DNA of 9,361 nt from Alistipes sp. (GTDB lineage Bacteria; Bacteroidota; Bacteroidia; Bacteroidales; Rikenellaceae): positions 1 to 9,361 of the forward strand of contig VSOO01000050.1 of assembly GCA_009774895.1 (NCBI GenBank), written 5' to 3'. Below, piece after piece: positions 1 through 7,949 of the stretch (position 1 is its first letter; each line of letters starts with the position of its first letter). Below the pieces are notes generated by a model. That model saw nothing but the letters and a program-made list of their open reading frames with translations. It ran no database searches and had not been told where the DNA came from. A program made the position numbers and the translations under genes.

Positions 1-298
1 CCCAGGTGCCGGTGGGCGCCGCGGTGCCCGAGGTCACCTTGTGGCGGCTGTTCCAGTCCACGATGGCCACGAAGATGCGGGCCACGTCCTGCTGTCCCGC
101 GCCGATGGGTGCGCCGTCGTGCATGTCCACGTCCACGATGCCGATCTTCTCGGCGTAATATTTCAGGTGGAGCGCCGTGGGGCGCGCCGTCCAGTCGTAG
201 GGCTGGCCGAATTCGACCACGCCTTTCGTGAGTCCGTCCTTGTAGAAGATGCCTGAGAGCAGGTTGCCCGCGGCCAGCACGCCCGCGGCCGAGGTCGC
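1..298. repeat. Repeat copy 1: PCMD-coding DNA nearly identical to 1649-1946
   Basis: Ungapped alignment at an offset of 1648 bp matches 281 of 298 bases by my count (about 94%). It includes perfect runs at 9-70 (62 bp) and 186-298 (113 bp). The repeat is within the PCMD-coding part of the last operon gene. It may continue beyond the window. Confidence 0.9.
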
Positions 299-1384
299 GG
301 CCATTTTGGCGCAGTGCGCCCCCTCCATTCCGGGGAAGGTGCTCCACTGGCAGAGTCCGCCGGCGAAGGTGTTGTTGCCGCTGGCCCAGAAGGCGGCGTC
401 GGCATTCTGCTGCGTGAAGCAGGACATGCCGGCCTCCTCCATGCCGCCCTGGGGGATGGGGTCGCCCGCGGGCGTTTCGAAGGTGCCTTCGTCGGTGACC
501 GTGCCGTCCACCGTGAGGCGGTATTCGTAGGTGCGGCCGGCGAAGAGACCCGTCGTCGGGTCGATCGTGTGCACCGTGAGGCCTGCGGCGTTGGTCTGCT
601 CGCTCCAGCGGGGTGCGATGCGTGCCGAGCAGGTGCCGTCCTCCGCGAGCGTCACGTCGGCCGCCCGCCACTCCTCGGTGCCGCTGCGGCGATACTCCAG
701 GGCTACGGTTTCGGCTCCGGGCTGCGACGCGATGCTCAGCGTGCCCGTGTTGCGCCACAGGTCGGCCGCCGAGAGCGCCACCACCAGCTCGGTCTGCCGC
801 ACGTAGAGCGCCCAGCGCTCCTCGAAGTCGTGGTACGTGACGTAGACGTAACGCACCGACGAGAAGTCGGTCAGCTCCTCGGGAGCGGGATTCAGCGTCG
901 TGATGCCCTCCGGTCCCAGCTTCAGATCGGTGATCCGCACTGCGCGCAGGTCGGCGTCCATGCCCACGTGGGCTGTGGCCGTGCGCCGCTCGGAGTCTAT
1001 TTCCGCGGCGCCGATCTGGCCTTCGACCGCGAAGCGGCGTTCGATCCGCTGCTCGGCGCGAAGCTCCCATTCGTAATCCTGGTAGAGCGAGAGGGTGATG
1101 AACTGCGGCGTGCGCAGGTCGAATTCGCCGGTGAGCGGCGCCGAGGCCCGGGCCTCGGCGGTGATCCGCATGTCGGTGATGCGCACGCGGCTGATGTCGG
1201 TGGTCTCGTCGAGCCGCAGCACGACCGTGCGGGTCTTCGCGTCGATCTCCGCCGTGAACCCTTCGCCTTCGCAGCTCAGTACGGCCAGCTCCACCACGGG
1301 ATAGGGCAGGTTGTTCTCGATGCACGAGCCGCACCATGCGGCCAGTGCCCCGAGCAGCAGCGGAATCAGAAACGACCGTTTCAT
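1..1384 (-). CDS. PCMD-domain lipoprotein, 3' end beyond window
   Basis: Probable surface lipoprotein; no reaction can be assigned. 461 codons are visible and the reading frame runs off the window at the C-terminal end. The start is the ATG that opens a lipoprotein leader (residues 1-20, ending CGS before Cys21). The mature N-terminus, C-IENN-LPYP, is a pattern I associate with Bacteroidales PCMD proteins. Residues about 43-200 hold two copies of a DUF5018-like beta-sandwich unit: AEID at 45-48 and 127-130, each followed by an RT strand and then VRITD (67-71 and 149-153). An FnIII-like module (about 203-308, containing LFAGRTYEYRLTVDG) leads into the PCMD domain from about 310. That domain is about 84% identical by eye to the C-terminus of the upstream gene, so about 83 residues are probably missing. 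It is the fifth visible operon gene, 13 bp after its neighbour. PCMD (putative carbohydrate metabolism domain) suggests glycan binding, which is inference only. Confidence 0.88.
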   Translation of the reverse strand, partial: MKRSFLIPLLLGALAAWCGSCIENNLPYPVVELAVLSCEGEGFTAEIDAKTRTVVLRLDETTDISRVRITDMRITAEARASAPLTGEFDLRTPQFITLSLYQDYEWELRAEQRIERRFAVEGQIGAAEIDSERRTATAHVGMDADLRAVRITDLKLGPEGITTLNPAPEELTDFSSVRYVYVTYHDFEERWALYVRQTELVVALSAADLWRNTGTLSIASQPGAETVALEYRRSGTEEWRAADVTLAEDGTCSARIAPRWSEQTNAAGLTVHTIDPTTGLFAGRTYEYRLTVDGTVTDEGTFETPAGDPIPQGGMEEAGMSCFTQQNADAAFWASGNNTFAGGLCQWSTFPGMEGAHCAKMAATSAAGVLAAGNLLSGIFYKDGLTKGVVEFGQPYDWTARPTALHLKYYAEKIGIVDVDMHDGAPIGAGQQDVARIFVAIVDWNSRHKVTSGTAAPTGTW

Positions 1385-1397
1385 CGGTTTGCGGCGA

Positions 1398-3530
1398 TCA
1401 GTAAACCCACGAGAAATCATCGACATAGATCACGTTGCTCTTGCATCCGACCATGAAGTCGCCGTAGGCGCTCGTGGCGCACGAGATGACCAGCGTGTAG
1501 GCACCCGCGGGACGCGTCGTGCGGTCGTAGTATTCGAGCGGCAGTTCGAGGTCGATCATGCGGTCGCCCGTCGAGGCGGCGTCGAGGAAGATCGAACCGT
1601 AGGCGATCACCTTGCCCTCCTGTGCGGCATCGGGGCCGTTGAGCGGTTCCCACGTACCGGTGGGCGCCGCGGTGCCCGAGGTCACCTTGTGGCGGCTGTT
1701 CCAGTCCACGATGGCCACATAGATACGGGCCACGTCCTGGTCGCCCTCGCCGATGGGGGCGCCTTCATGCATGTTCACGTCCACGATGCCGATCTTCTCG
1801 GCGAAGTATTTCAGGTGGAGCGCCGTGGGTCGTGCCGTCCAGTCGTAGGGCTGGCCGAATTCGACCACGCCTTTCGTGAGTCCGTCCTTGTAGAAGATGC
1901 CTGAGAGCAGGTTGCCCGCGGCCAGCACGCCCGCGGCCGAGGTCGCCTCCATCTTGGCGCAGTGCGCGCCCTGCGCTCCGAGGAACGTGCTCTGCGTACA
2001 GAGCTTCGATGCGAACGAGTTGTTGCCGCTGGCCCAGAACGGCGCCGAGCTGTTCTGCTGCGTGAAGCAGGTCATGTTGCCGTCCTCCATGTCGCCGTTG
2101 GTGATGGTCTGCGTGCCGCCGGTGGCGAAGGTGCGCGTGCGCTCCGTGCCGTCGATCGTGACCTTGTATTCGTAGGTGCGGCCGGCGAAGACGCCCGCGG
2201 CCGGATCGGGACGGTAGGTCGCATGCTGCGTGTTGGTGCCGTTCGTCCATTCGGGCGTCGCGGTGGCCTCCCACGTGAAGTCGTCGCCCGCGCGGCCTTC
2301 GAGCTGCTTCCATGCGCCCTCGGCCGTGCGGTAGGCGAAGTTCACCGCCGCGACGTCGGGATCGGTGACCACGGCGCGGAACGTGGCGGTGTTCGCCCAC
2401 AGGTCGAAATCCTGCGCCGCCACGGGCAGCAGGCCCGGCACGGCGATCGTCGCCATGCCCGTGCCTTCGCCGTTGTCGGTGTCGGTCAGGAAGAACGACA
2501 GGTCGTGCAGTCCGGCTTCGCTGTCCGCGAAGAAGGCGGGTTTGATCGTCACGATGCCGTTGTTGGCGTCCGTGGCCGCATACTCCACGCCTGCGGGCAG
2601 CGTGGGCGTGAAATCCGTGTCGAACAGGTCGTACGACGTGCCGTTCACGGTCATCGACACGGTGGCCAGCTCCTTGACCGAGGTGACTTTGAACCGTATG
2701 TCCGTGTCGCGCAGTCCGACCGTCTCGCTGAGCGGGAAGCCGTCGCCCGCGATGGTGGGCTGGGGGCTGAAGATGATGTTGTCGTAGCGTTCGTTGGGCA
2801 GCTCCTCAACCAGCACCGTGAGCGAGAGTGCGCCGTCGGGGGTTTTCGAGAAGCGGAACTTCATGCGGTAGGTCGTCGCCGGCTGCACGTTCTCGATCAC
2901 GCCCTGCAACTTGCCGATGCCCGTGACGGAGCTCTCGCCGTAGAACGCCCAGCTGAGGTTGGTAACCCCCTCGGGCAGGAGGAAGTAGCCCGTGTCGGGT
3001 TCGGCCTGCGGATCGAAGCGCAGGGTCGGCACCTCGGAGATGTCTTCGAGCGAGAAACTCTGGCTGGCGCTCACGTAGGCGTAGGCATATTTGTCGAAGC
3101 GGGCGGTGACCGTCTCGTCGAACGACACCTCGGCGCCGATGTTGATCGGCCGGCAGATCACCTCCTCGGTCACCTCCTCGTTGGCCCGGATCGTGAATGC
3201 TTTCTCTCCGTGGTAACTCTTGTTCGTGCGGGTGGCCGTGCTGCCGTCGCCCGCCTCTACCGTGATGCGGTAGTCGCCGGCCACCAGGTAGAGGTAGCGG
3301 GGCATGGCGTCGAGCGAGGTGTAGCGGCGGATCAGCGCGCCGTCGGCCTTGTAGATGCGGATGAGGATCCGCTCCGTGGGGTCGTATTCGGTGCGGGTGC
3401 CTCCGGACTGCGTTTCGATGCGGAAGCTCACGGCGCCGTCGCCTGCGGCGGCTTCGTCCGCATCCTTCGTGCAGGCGCCGGCCGTCAGAAGCAGGCAGCC
3501 CAGGATGAGTCGTGCGATTATCTTTTTCAT
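1398..3530 (-). CDS. DUF4493 plus PCMD multidomain lipoprotein (710 aa)
   Basis: Probable outer-membrane or surface lipoprotein; function unknown. The start is the ATG at 3530, which opens the leader MKKIIARLILGCLLLTAGAC (lipobox AGAC, lipidated Cys20). Cys20 is followed by TKDADE, an acidic/lysine stretch like the Bacteroidetes lipoprotein export signal, so surface display is likely. The frame stays open far upstream over the preceding gene, but that extension lacks any sensible protein. Residues about 30-245 match a DUF4493 pattern (GGTRTEYDP; ILIRIYKADG; YLVAGDYRITVEAG; SYHGEKAFTI). Residues about 250-366 form a beta-rich module starting SPQPTIAGDGFPL. Residues about 370-470 are FnIII-like (VFAGRTYEYKVTIDG). 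Residues 476-710 are a PCMD domain with VEFGQPYDWTARPT, ARIYVAIVDWN, VIAYG, and a final IYVDDFSWVY strand. The PCMD part contains five cysteines (488, 511, 524, 684, 696). It lies 14 bp after the upstream stop, and an A/G-rich GGAAAAGAGAG precedes the ATG. Confidence 0.93.
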   Translation of the reverse strand: MKKIIARLILGCLLLTAGACTKDADEAAAGDGAVSFRIETQSGGTRTEYDPTERILIRIYKADGALIRRYTSLDAMPRYLYLVAGDYRITVEAGDGSTATRTNKSYHGEKAFTIRANEEVTEEVICRPINIGAEVSFDETVTARFDKYAYAYVSASQSFSLEDISEVPTLRFDPQAEPDTGYFLLPEGVTNLSWAFYGESSVTGIGKLQGVIENVQPATTYRMKFRFSKTPDGALSLTVLVEELPNERYDNIIFSPQPTIAGDGFPLSETVGLRDTDIRFKVTSVKELATVSMTVNGTSYDLFDTDFTPTLPAGVEYAATDANNGIVTIKPAFFADSEAGLHDLSFFLTDTDNGEGTGMATIAVPGLLPVAAQDFDLWANTATFRAVVTDPDVAAVNFAYRTAEGAWKQLEGRAGDDFTWEATATPEWTNGTNTQHATYRPDPAAGVFAGRTYEYKVTIDGTERTRTFATGGTQTITNGDMEDGNMTCFTQQNSSAPFWASGNNSFASKLCTQSTFLGAQGAHCAKMEATSAAGVLAAGNLLSGIFYKDGLTKGVVEFGQPYDWTARPTALHLKYFAEKIGIVDVNMHEGAPIGEGDQDVARIYVAIVDWNSRHKVTSGTAAPTGTWEPLNGPDAAQEGKVIAYGSIFLDAASTGDRMIDLELPLEYYDRTTRPAGAYTLVISCATSAYGDFMVGCKSNVIYVDDFSWVY
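1649..1946. repeat. Repeat copy 2: PCMD-coding DNA nearly identical to 1-298
   Basis: Partner of copy 1, in the PCMD-coding part of the fourth operon gene. Perfect runs lie at 1657-1718 and 1834-1946. Beyond 1946 the two genes continue to resemble each other but at a lower level, still without gaps through about codon 476 of the 710-aa protein. Confidence 0.9.
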
Positions 3531-3544
3531 CTCTCTTTTCCGTT

Positions 3545-5329
3545 TTATTGTGCTACGTCGAACATCAGCGAAGCCTCCTTCGTGCCCGATGCGTCGGTCA
3601 CTTCGAGCCGGAAGTCGCAGTTGCCCTTGCCCGGCAGCACGCACATGGCGGGAATGAACTCCGTGATGTCGAACGTCATGTCCGTCGCTCCCTCGATGCT
3701 GCCGCCGTCCTTGGGCAGGAAGCCCAGCTCGCGCAGACGGTTCTCCATCGCCTCCGACTCGGGATGGATGAGGTCCATTTCCGGTGCGAGGTCGAGGCCT
3801 TTCAGCTCGTTGTCGGGCAGCACCTCGCCGCCCAGGATGTAGACCTTGAAGGCCGTGATTCCGGTGGCCGAGGTGATGTGCAGCGCGACTTTGGGCGTCG
3901 AGGCCACTGTGATCGTGTGGCGCGTGGTCAGGTCGAACCCGTCGAGTCCCACGATCTGGGGTCCGTCGGTCGATGCGGAGCGGATGACGTCGATGGTCAG
4001 CGTCGTGTAGGAGCGTCGGTTCTGGCTGTCGGTCACCACGAATTTCGCCGTGTGCCTGCCTGCGAAGCCATAGAGTTCGTACATGCCCTCGTCGGTGAAC
4101 TTCACGCTCAGGCGTTGCAGCGCGTCGATATTGACCTCCAGTCGTCGGCCGGCGTCGTTGGCCGGCTGCAGCTGCACGACGCCGCGGGCGTATCGCGCGC
4201 TTTCGAGTGCGGCGAGGAAGTCGGGATTGTCCGAGCCGAAGACGCAGTGAGCATCGGCAATGGTCGTGCCGTCCTGCGGCGTGCCGATGATTTTCAGCGG
4301 GTGGTTGCTGCGCACGGGGGTGTAGTCGAAGTCGAAGCTGGCCGCCGTGATGCGGAACGGGTCGGTGATGCGGTGGTCGGTGCAGTCGAGCAGCAGCACG
4401 GGCGATCCGGGCATGGTGACCTCGTCGTCCACGTCGGGAATCTCCTCCTCGTACACCGCGTAGTCCTTCGACATGACGTCCACCACCAGGGGCGAGTCGT
4501 ACACCCAGGTCTGCACCGTCACGATGAACTTCACATTGCCCTGGTCGGCATGCTGGATCGAGATGTTGATCTTGCGCCACTGGCCCGCGCGCACGTTGCC
4601 GATCTGCTGCGTCATGGTGACGGGCTGGTAGACGGGCGTTTCGCCCTCGCCCTTCACGTTGTAGCGGCCCGTGAGCGTCACGGTCATCTGGTTCGAGGCC
4701 TGCGGCGCGCGGAAGTAGGCGGCGCGGGTTTCGTCGCGGCCGAAGACCATGCGGGCGTCGCCGAGCGCCACGGACACCTGCAGGTCGTCCGTGCCGTCGT
4801 TCAGAAAGAGGCTCTTCAGGTCGGCCGAAAGCTCCACCGTGGCCTTGATGTTGGAGAGGCTGCACGTCAGGTCGTTCACCGTCGTCGTCTGCTTCTTGAT
4901 GATGGAGCATTCGGTGGAGCCGGCGTAGCGGGGGGTCTCCCACGCCGCGTCGGGTATCTCCTCGGGCGACTGCGCCGCGATCGTATAGCGGCCCGGGGCC
5001 AGCGACAGGGGTTCGGTCATCGCCTTGATGTCGGCGTAGCTGCCCGACCAGGCGACCTCCTGCGTCGCCGTCGTGGAGTTGATCTGCACCAGGTAGGCGC
5101 CGTCGGCCTCCGTGGCGGTGCGCGTGGCCGCCTGAGCCGCGAGGTCGCCGTTTTCGAGCGTCTCCACGTCGGTGGTGATGCCGACGTTCATGCCGGCGAG
5201 TACGAGGAATCCCTTTTCGTCGGTCGGCACGGGAACGGGTTCGAACTCCATTTTGTCTTTGCCGCAGCCGGCTGCGAGCACCGTTGCTGCGAGCACCGCC
5301 GCCAGGCGGATGTTATGTCGGATATTCAT
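3545..5329 (-). CDS. DUF4493 lipoprotein with extra beta-sandwich modules (594 aa)
   Basis: Probable surface lipoprotein of unknown function. The leader ends in a perfect lipobox, LAAGC (Cys22), followed by GKDKMEFE, whose charged residues suit surface export. Residues about 38-285 match DUF4493: ATRTATEADGAYLVQI (68-83), GSYADI (96-101), LAPGRYTIAAQSP (110-122), TCSLSNIKATVEL (155-167), AAYF (203-206), and AGQWRKINISI (248-258). Residues about 308-450 look like an Ig-type beta-sandwich ending ARGVV...RRSYTTLTIDVI. From about 456 a last module begins GPQIVGLDGFDL, resembling the SPQPTIAGDGFPL module in the next gene. The last residues, FDVAQ, form a strand followed by the stop. There is no enzyme motif. 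It lies 12 bp after the upstream stop and 14 bp before the next start, so it is co-transcribed. DUF4493 assignment is by remembered family pattern; the later modules are unnamed. Confidence 0.92.
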   Translation of the reverse strand: MNIRHNIRLAAVLAATVLAAGCGKDKMEFEPVPVPTDEKGFLVLAGMNVGITTDVETLENGDLAAQAATRTATEADGAYLVQINSTTATQEVAWSGSYADIKAMTEPLSLAPGRYTIAAQSPEEIPDAAWETPRYAGSTECSIIKKQTTTVNDLTCSLSNIKATVELSADLKSLFLNDGTDDLQVSVALGDARMVFGRDETRAAYFRAPQASNQMTVTLTGRYNVKGEGETPVYQPVTMTQQIGNVRAGQWRKINISIQHADQGNVKFIVTVQTWVYDSPLVVDVMSKDYAVYEEEIPDVDDEVTMPGSPVLLLDCTDHRITDPFRITAASFDFDYTPVRSNHPLKIIGTPQDGTTIADAHCVFGSDNPDFLAALESARYARGVVQLQPANDAGRRLEVNIDALQRLSVKFTDEGMYELYGFAGRHTAKFVVTDSQNRRSYTTLTIDVIRSASTDGPQIVGLDGFDLTTRHTITVASTPKVALHITSATGITAFKVYILGGEVLPDNELKGLDLAPEMDLIHPESEAMENRLRELGFLPKDGGSIEGATDMTFDITEFIPAMCVLPGKGNCDFRLEVTDASGTKEASLMFDVAQ

Positions 5330-5341
5330 GGTCGTAAGCGT

Positions 5342-6133
5342 TTATACTTCGGGATTGAGTTCGATGATCTTTTCCTCCGTTTCGGTGAAGGTCTCGTCGA
5401 AACGGATCACCGGACGTCCGCTGCCGGCCTCGGAGGCCGTGAGCGTCACGGTATGCAGGGTGCAGGGCGCGGTGGTGCCGATCTCCGTTTCGGCGAATTC
5501 TACCTCGGTGCCCGTCTGGGCCTTCTCGGCGCGGCCCGAAAGGTAAAGCCGCGTGCCGGGCTTGACGAAGATCAGGTGCGAAGCCGCGGGCGTGAAGCTG
5601 AAGGTGTGGTTCGATTCGGTGCGGATCGTAATCACGGGGTCGGCGTAATAGGTGGTGAACCATTCGCCGAAAGCGACCTTGAGCGCCGAGTTGCGCAGCG
5701 GCGTGGCGACCGACGCCGTGATGGTGCGCCGCGCCATGATGCGGAAGTCGGTGGTGCCGCCGAAAGCCGCCGCCTTTTCGCCCTCCTGCTCCATGTCGCC
5801 GTAGTTGGCCGTGGCGGTGTAGTTGCCCTGGGGCATGAGGGGCGAGTCGTAGTCGCCGAACTGCGGCCACTCGCGGTCGTAGATCTGCGTGGCGCCCAGG
5901 TCGTCGGTGTACGACCCCGTGATGCGCAGCGAGAAGTGGTTGCCGTTGGGGATGACGGCGGCGGGCAGCTCCACCGTGGCGCGGGTCTGGGCATCGACCG
6001 CCGTTACGGTCGCTATGTCGAGCCGCAGGGTGCCGCAGCCGCTCTCCCCGGCGGATTCTGCGGTCCCGGTGTCGCAGGCCGCGAGGGCCAGGGCGCCGGC
6101 CGCTGCGACGAACAGATGAAAGATGTGTTTCAT
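5342..6133 (-). CDS. Single-domain DUF4493 lipoprotein (263 aa)
   Basis: Small probable envelope lipoprotein. The leader MKHIFHLFVAAAGALALAAC gives lipobox LAAC with Cys20. A short polar linker (21-33) follows, then essentially one DUF4493 domain to the C-terminus: CGTLRLDI (33-40), AQTRATVELP (48-57), FSLRITGSY (67-75), an MPQGNYTATANYGD stretch (100-113), AFGGTTDFRI (123-132), NSALKVAFGEWFTTYY (148-163), VKPGTRLYLSG (190-200), and a final strand with ETEEKIIELNPEV. It is about the size of the domain alone, so it may be the minimal family member in this operon. The ATG at 6133 is chosen because it opens the leader; the frame is open further upstream only as an overlap of the preceding gene. 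It starts 11 bp after the upstream stop and ends 12 bp before the next start. No catalytic residues are recognisable; a structural or binding role is inferred. Confidence 0.92.
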   Translation of the reverse strand: MKHIFHLFVAAAGALALAACDTGTAESAGESGCGTLRLDIATVTAVDAQTRATVELPAAVIPNGNHFSLRITGSYTDDLGATQIYDREWPQFGDYDSPLMPQGNYTATANYGDMEQEGEKAAAFGGTTDFRIMARRTITASVATPLRNSALKVAFGEWFTTYYADPVITIRTESNHTFSFTPAASHLIFVKPGTRLYLSGRAEKAQTGTEVEFAETEIGTTAPCTLHTVTLTASEAGSGRPVIRFDETFTETEEKIIELNPEV

Positions 6134-6144
6134 ATAGGTGCGTT

Positions 6145-7920
6145 TTACTTTATTTCCTTGCCGAGCGATATTCTGATGTTGTCGATGAACAGGTAGTAGG
6201 TCCGGTAATCGAACGCGCCGCCTCCGCTGCCGTAGTCGATCAGCCACGAGGGGCGGCTGTCGGCATTGACCTGGCCGGGGAGCGTCGTGTAGCTCAGCCG
6301 CGTGGCGATGCGGTCGTATCCTCCGTCGGTCGGGGGCGTGAAGTCGGCCGTGCGCGTGGTCAGGCCGTCGTCGTACGTCAGGTTGGTGTTCGCGTCGTCG
6401 TCCGAGAATCCGAACGTGCAGGTGCAGGTGCTGCCTTTCGACTGATAGCCGTCGATGTAGAATTCGACCGTGACGGCGACCTCGCCGGCGTCCGCCTTCA
6501 GTCCGCTCAGAGGAGGCGCCGTCATGCGGCCGCGCCATTGGCGCAGTCCGTGCACGCTGGAGATCTTCACGGCCCGGCCCGACTGGCTGCCGATGCGCTG
6601 GCCGCTCCATGCGTCGGTCAGCCCCATGAATCCGAGTCCCGTGGCGCTGTTGCTGGCCGATGTGCTCGCGCCGCCGGCTTCCACGTTGTGCTCGCTGCCG
6701 TTCACGCCGCCGAAGTCCTCCTCGAAGAGGTAGGGCACGGTCATGCTCACGGTGTTGGCCGCTTCGGCCCGCAGGGTGTGGGGCAGCACGACGGTGCGTC
6801 CTTCGAGCAGTGCGTGCTGCGATTCGTAGTCGATGGTCAGGGTGCGGTTTTCGAGCGCGGCGGCGGGGTGCGTGTCGGCGTATACGGGAACGCGGAACTG
6901 TCCGTCGGCATTGCGCGAGGCGGTGAATTCCGTGGCGTCCTCGGCGCCGAAGGGCTGGACGAAGAGGGCATCGGGGGCCGTCAGGCGGATGCGCGTCAGT
7001 GCCTCGCCCAGGTGGTTGGCCGCCTCGGTGAAGTCGAGGTAGGTCAGGGGGCGCGGGGCGGGCACGGTCAGCGACACGGGCGTCGTGTGGCCCGCTTCGA
7101 GCGTGCGCGCGAGGGGTGCGGCGATGGTGCCGGTCTGGTAGCCGCGCGAGTCGTAGGCGCGGAATACGATGTCGCCGTCGATCGGTCCGGGGGCGATGAA
7201 CGCCCAGGCGTAGACGCCCTCGGCGTCGGTCATGCCCGTGCCGGGCAGGTCGAGCACGAGGGTGCTGGTGCCGTTCGCGAGCACCGGTTCGGGCGACGGG
7301 GAGGCCGCATCGAACGTGAGGTCGCCGGCCACGGGGCGGGGAAAGGTGATTTCGAGGCGTTTTACCGGGCGGCCCAGGAGGTTGCGGCCGGCCGGTATCT
7401 CGATGCGCACGGCGTGGCACAGGTGCCGGAAGTCGAGCGACATGGACTCGTGGGGGTTCTCGTCGAGCGCGGGGCCCGAGGTCGCGGCGTGCATGATGTC
7501 GCACGCGCCGTCGTAGGTGCCGTGCTGCGTGGACGGCAGGCGGTAGGTCACCTGCGTGCCGCTGACCGATGCCGGCACAGGGTAGACGGCATGATAGCGG
7601 TAGCTGCCCGCGGGCATGGGCGAGGAGAGCGTGGACGAGAAGTCGGCCGCCGAGTAGACGCCACGGTAGGCGTAGAGCCCGAAGGTCTGGGCGCTGAGTA
7701 CGTACGACGCGCCGTCGTGCGCCCAGAGCGCGATGCGGTCGTCGGGCGACCAGCGGGCGGTGCGTCCGTCCTCGTCGAGCGCCGTGCGCGTGGCGCTGCG
7801 TGCCGCGGTGAGCGCCACGCGGTACCCCTCGGCGGGGCCGGGTGCCGGGTCGGCGTCGGGGGACGTCGTGCAGGCCGTGGCGAGCAGCAGCAGAAACGGT
7901 GCGATGGTGCGGAATGTCAT
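6145..7920 (-). CDS. Fimbrillin-like lipoprotein with C-terminal beta-sandwich domain (591 aa)
   Basis: First gene of the minus-strand operon; probable surface adhesin-type lipoprotein. Start at 7920 gives the leader MTFRTIAPFLLLLATAC (lipobox ATAC, Cys17). An ATG further upstream at 7995 would add 25 residues but lies upstream of the predicted promoter and spoils the leader. Residues 40-66 carry the fimbrillin-like (Mfa/FimA-family) signature: SATRTALDEDG, then RWSPDDRIALW. Residues 70-240 continue the pattern, with AGSYRYHAVYP, a DIMHA segment, and LDFRHLCHAVRIEIP. A middle segment (about 300-395) resembles a second fimbrillin-type half. From about 397 (YLFEEDFGGVNGS) to the end (YLFIDNIRISL, 580-590) there is a beta-rich region resembling concanavalin/jelly-roll adhesin domains. 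CTCTFGF at 499-505 places two cysteines close together. Role in adhesion is inferred; no enzyme motif is visible. Confidence 0.9.
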   Translation of the reverse strand: MTFRTIAPFLLLLATACTTSPDADPAPGPAEGYRVALTAARSATRTALDEDGRTARWSPDDRIALWAHDGASYVLSAQTFGLYAYRGVYSAADFSSTLSSPMPAGSYRYHAVYPVPASVSGTQVTYRLPSTQHGTYDGACDIMHAATSGPALDENPHESMSLDFRHLCHAVRIEIPAGRNLLGRPVKRLEITFPRPVAGDLTFDAASPSPEPVLANGTSTLVLDLPGTGMTDAEGVYAWAFIAPGPIDGDIVFRAYDSRGYQTGTIAAPLARTLEAGHTTPVSLTVPAPRPLTYLDFTEAANHLGEALTRIRLTAPDALFVQPFGAEDATEFTASRNADGQFRVPVYADTHPAAALENRTLTIDYESQHALLEGRTVVLPHTLRAEAANTVSMTVPYLFEEDFGGVNGSEHNVEAGGASTSASNSATGLGFMGLTDAWSGQRIGSQSGRAVKISSVHGLRQWRGRMTAPPLSGLKADAGEVAVTVEFYIDGYQSKGSTCTCTFGFSDDDANTNLTYDDGLTTRTADFTPPTDGGYDRIATRLSYTTLPGQVNADSRPSWLIDYGSGGGAFDYRTYYLFIDNIRISLGKEIK

Positions 7921-7949
7921 ATGTTCGGGTTGCTCTTTGCTTGATTTTC

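Noticed and set aside
1962..3842. Plus-strand open frame of 626 codons antisense to the PCMD genes
   Set aside because: It has the same composition bias and no start context, leader or recognisable motif, and the opposite strand has clear domains.
3531..4943. Possible extended or fused start for the 710-aa protein, because its frame stays open upstream across the preceding gene
   Set aside because: The upstream translation is low-complexity Arg/His/Pro-rich out-of-frame reading of the 594-aa gene. A clear lipoprotein leader begins at 3530.
3512..6196. Very long plus-strand open frame (894 codons) antisense to the operon
   Set aside because: It covers three well-supported minus-strand lipoprotein genes and their junctions. 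Its translation is rich in Arg, Gly, Val and His with no domain pattern or leader. Long antisense frames are expected opposite GC-rich codons.
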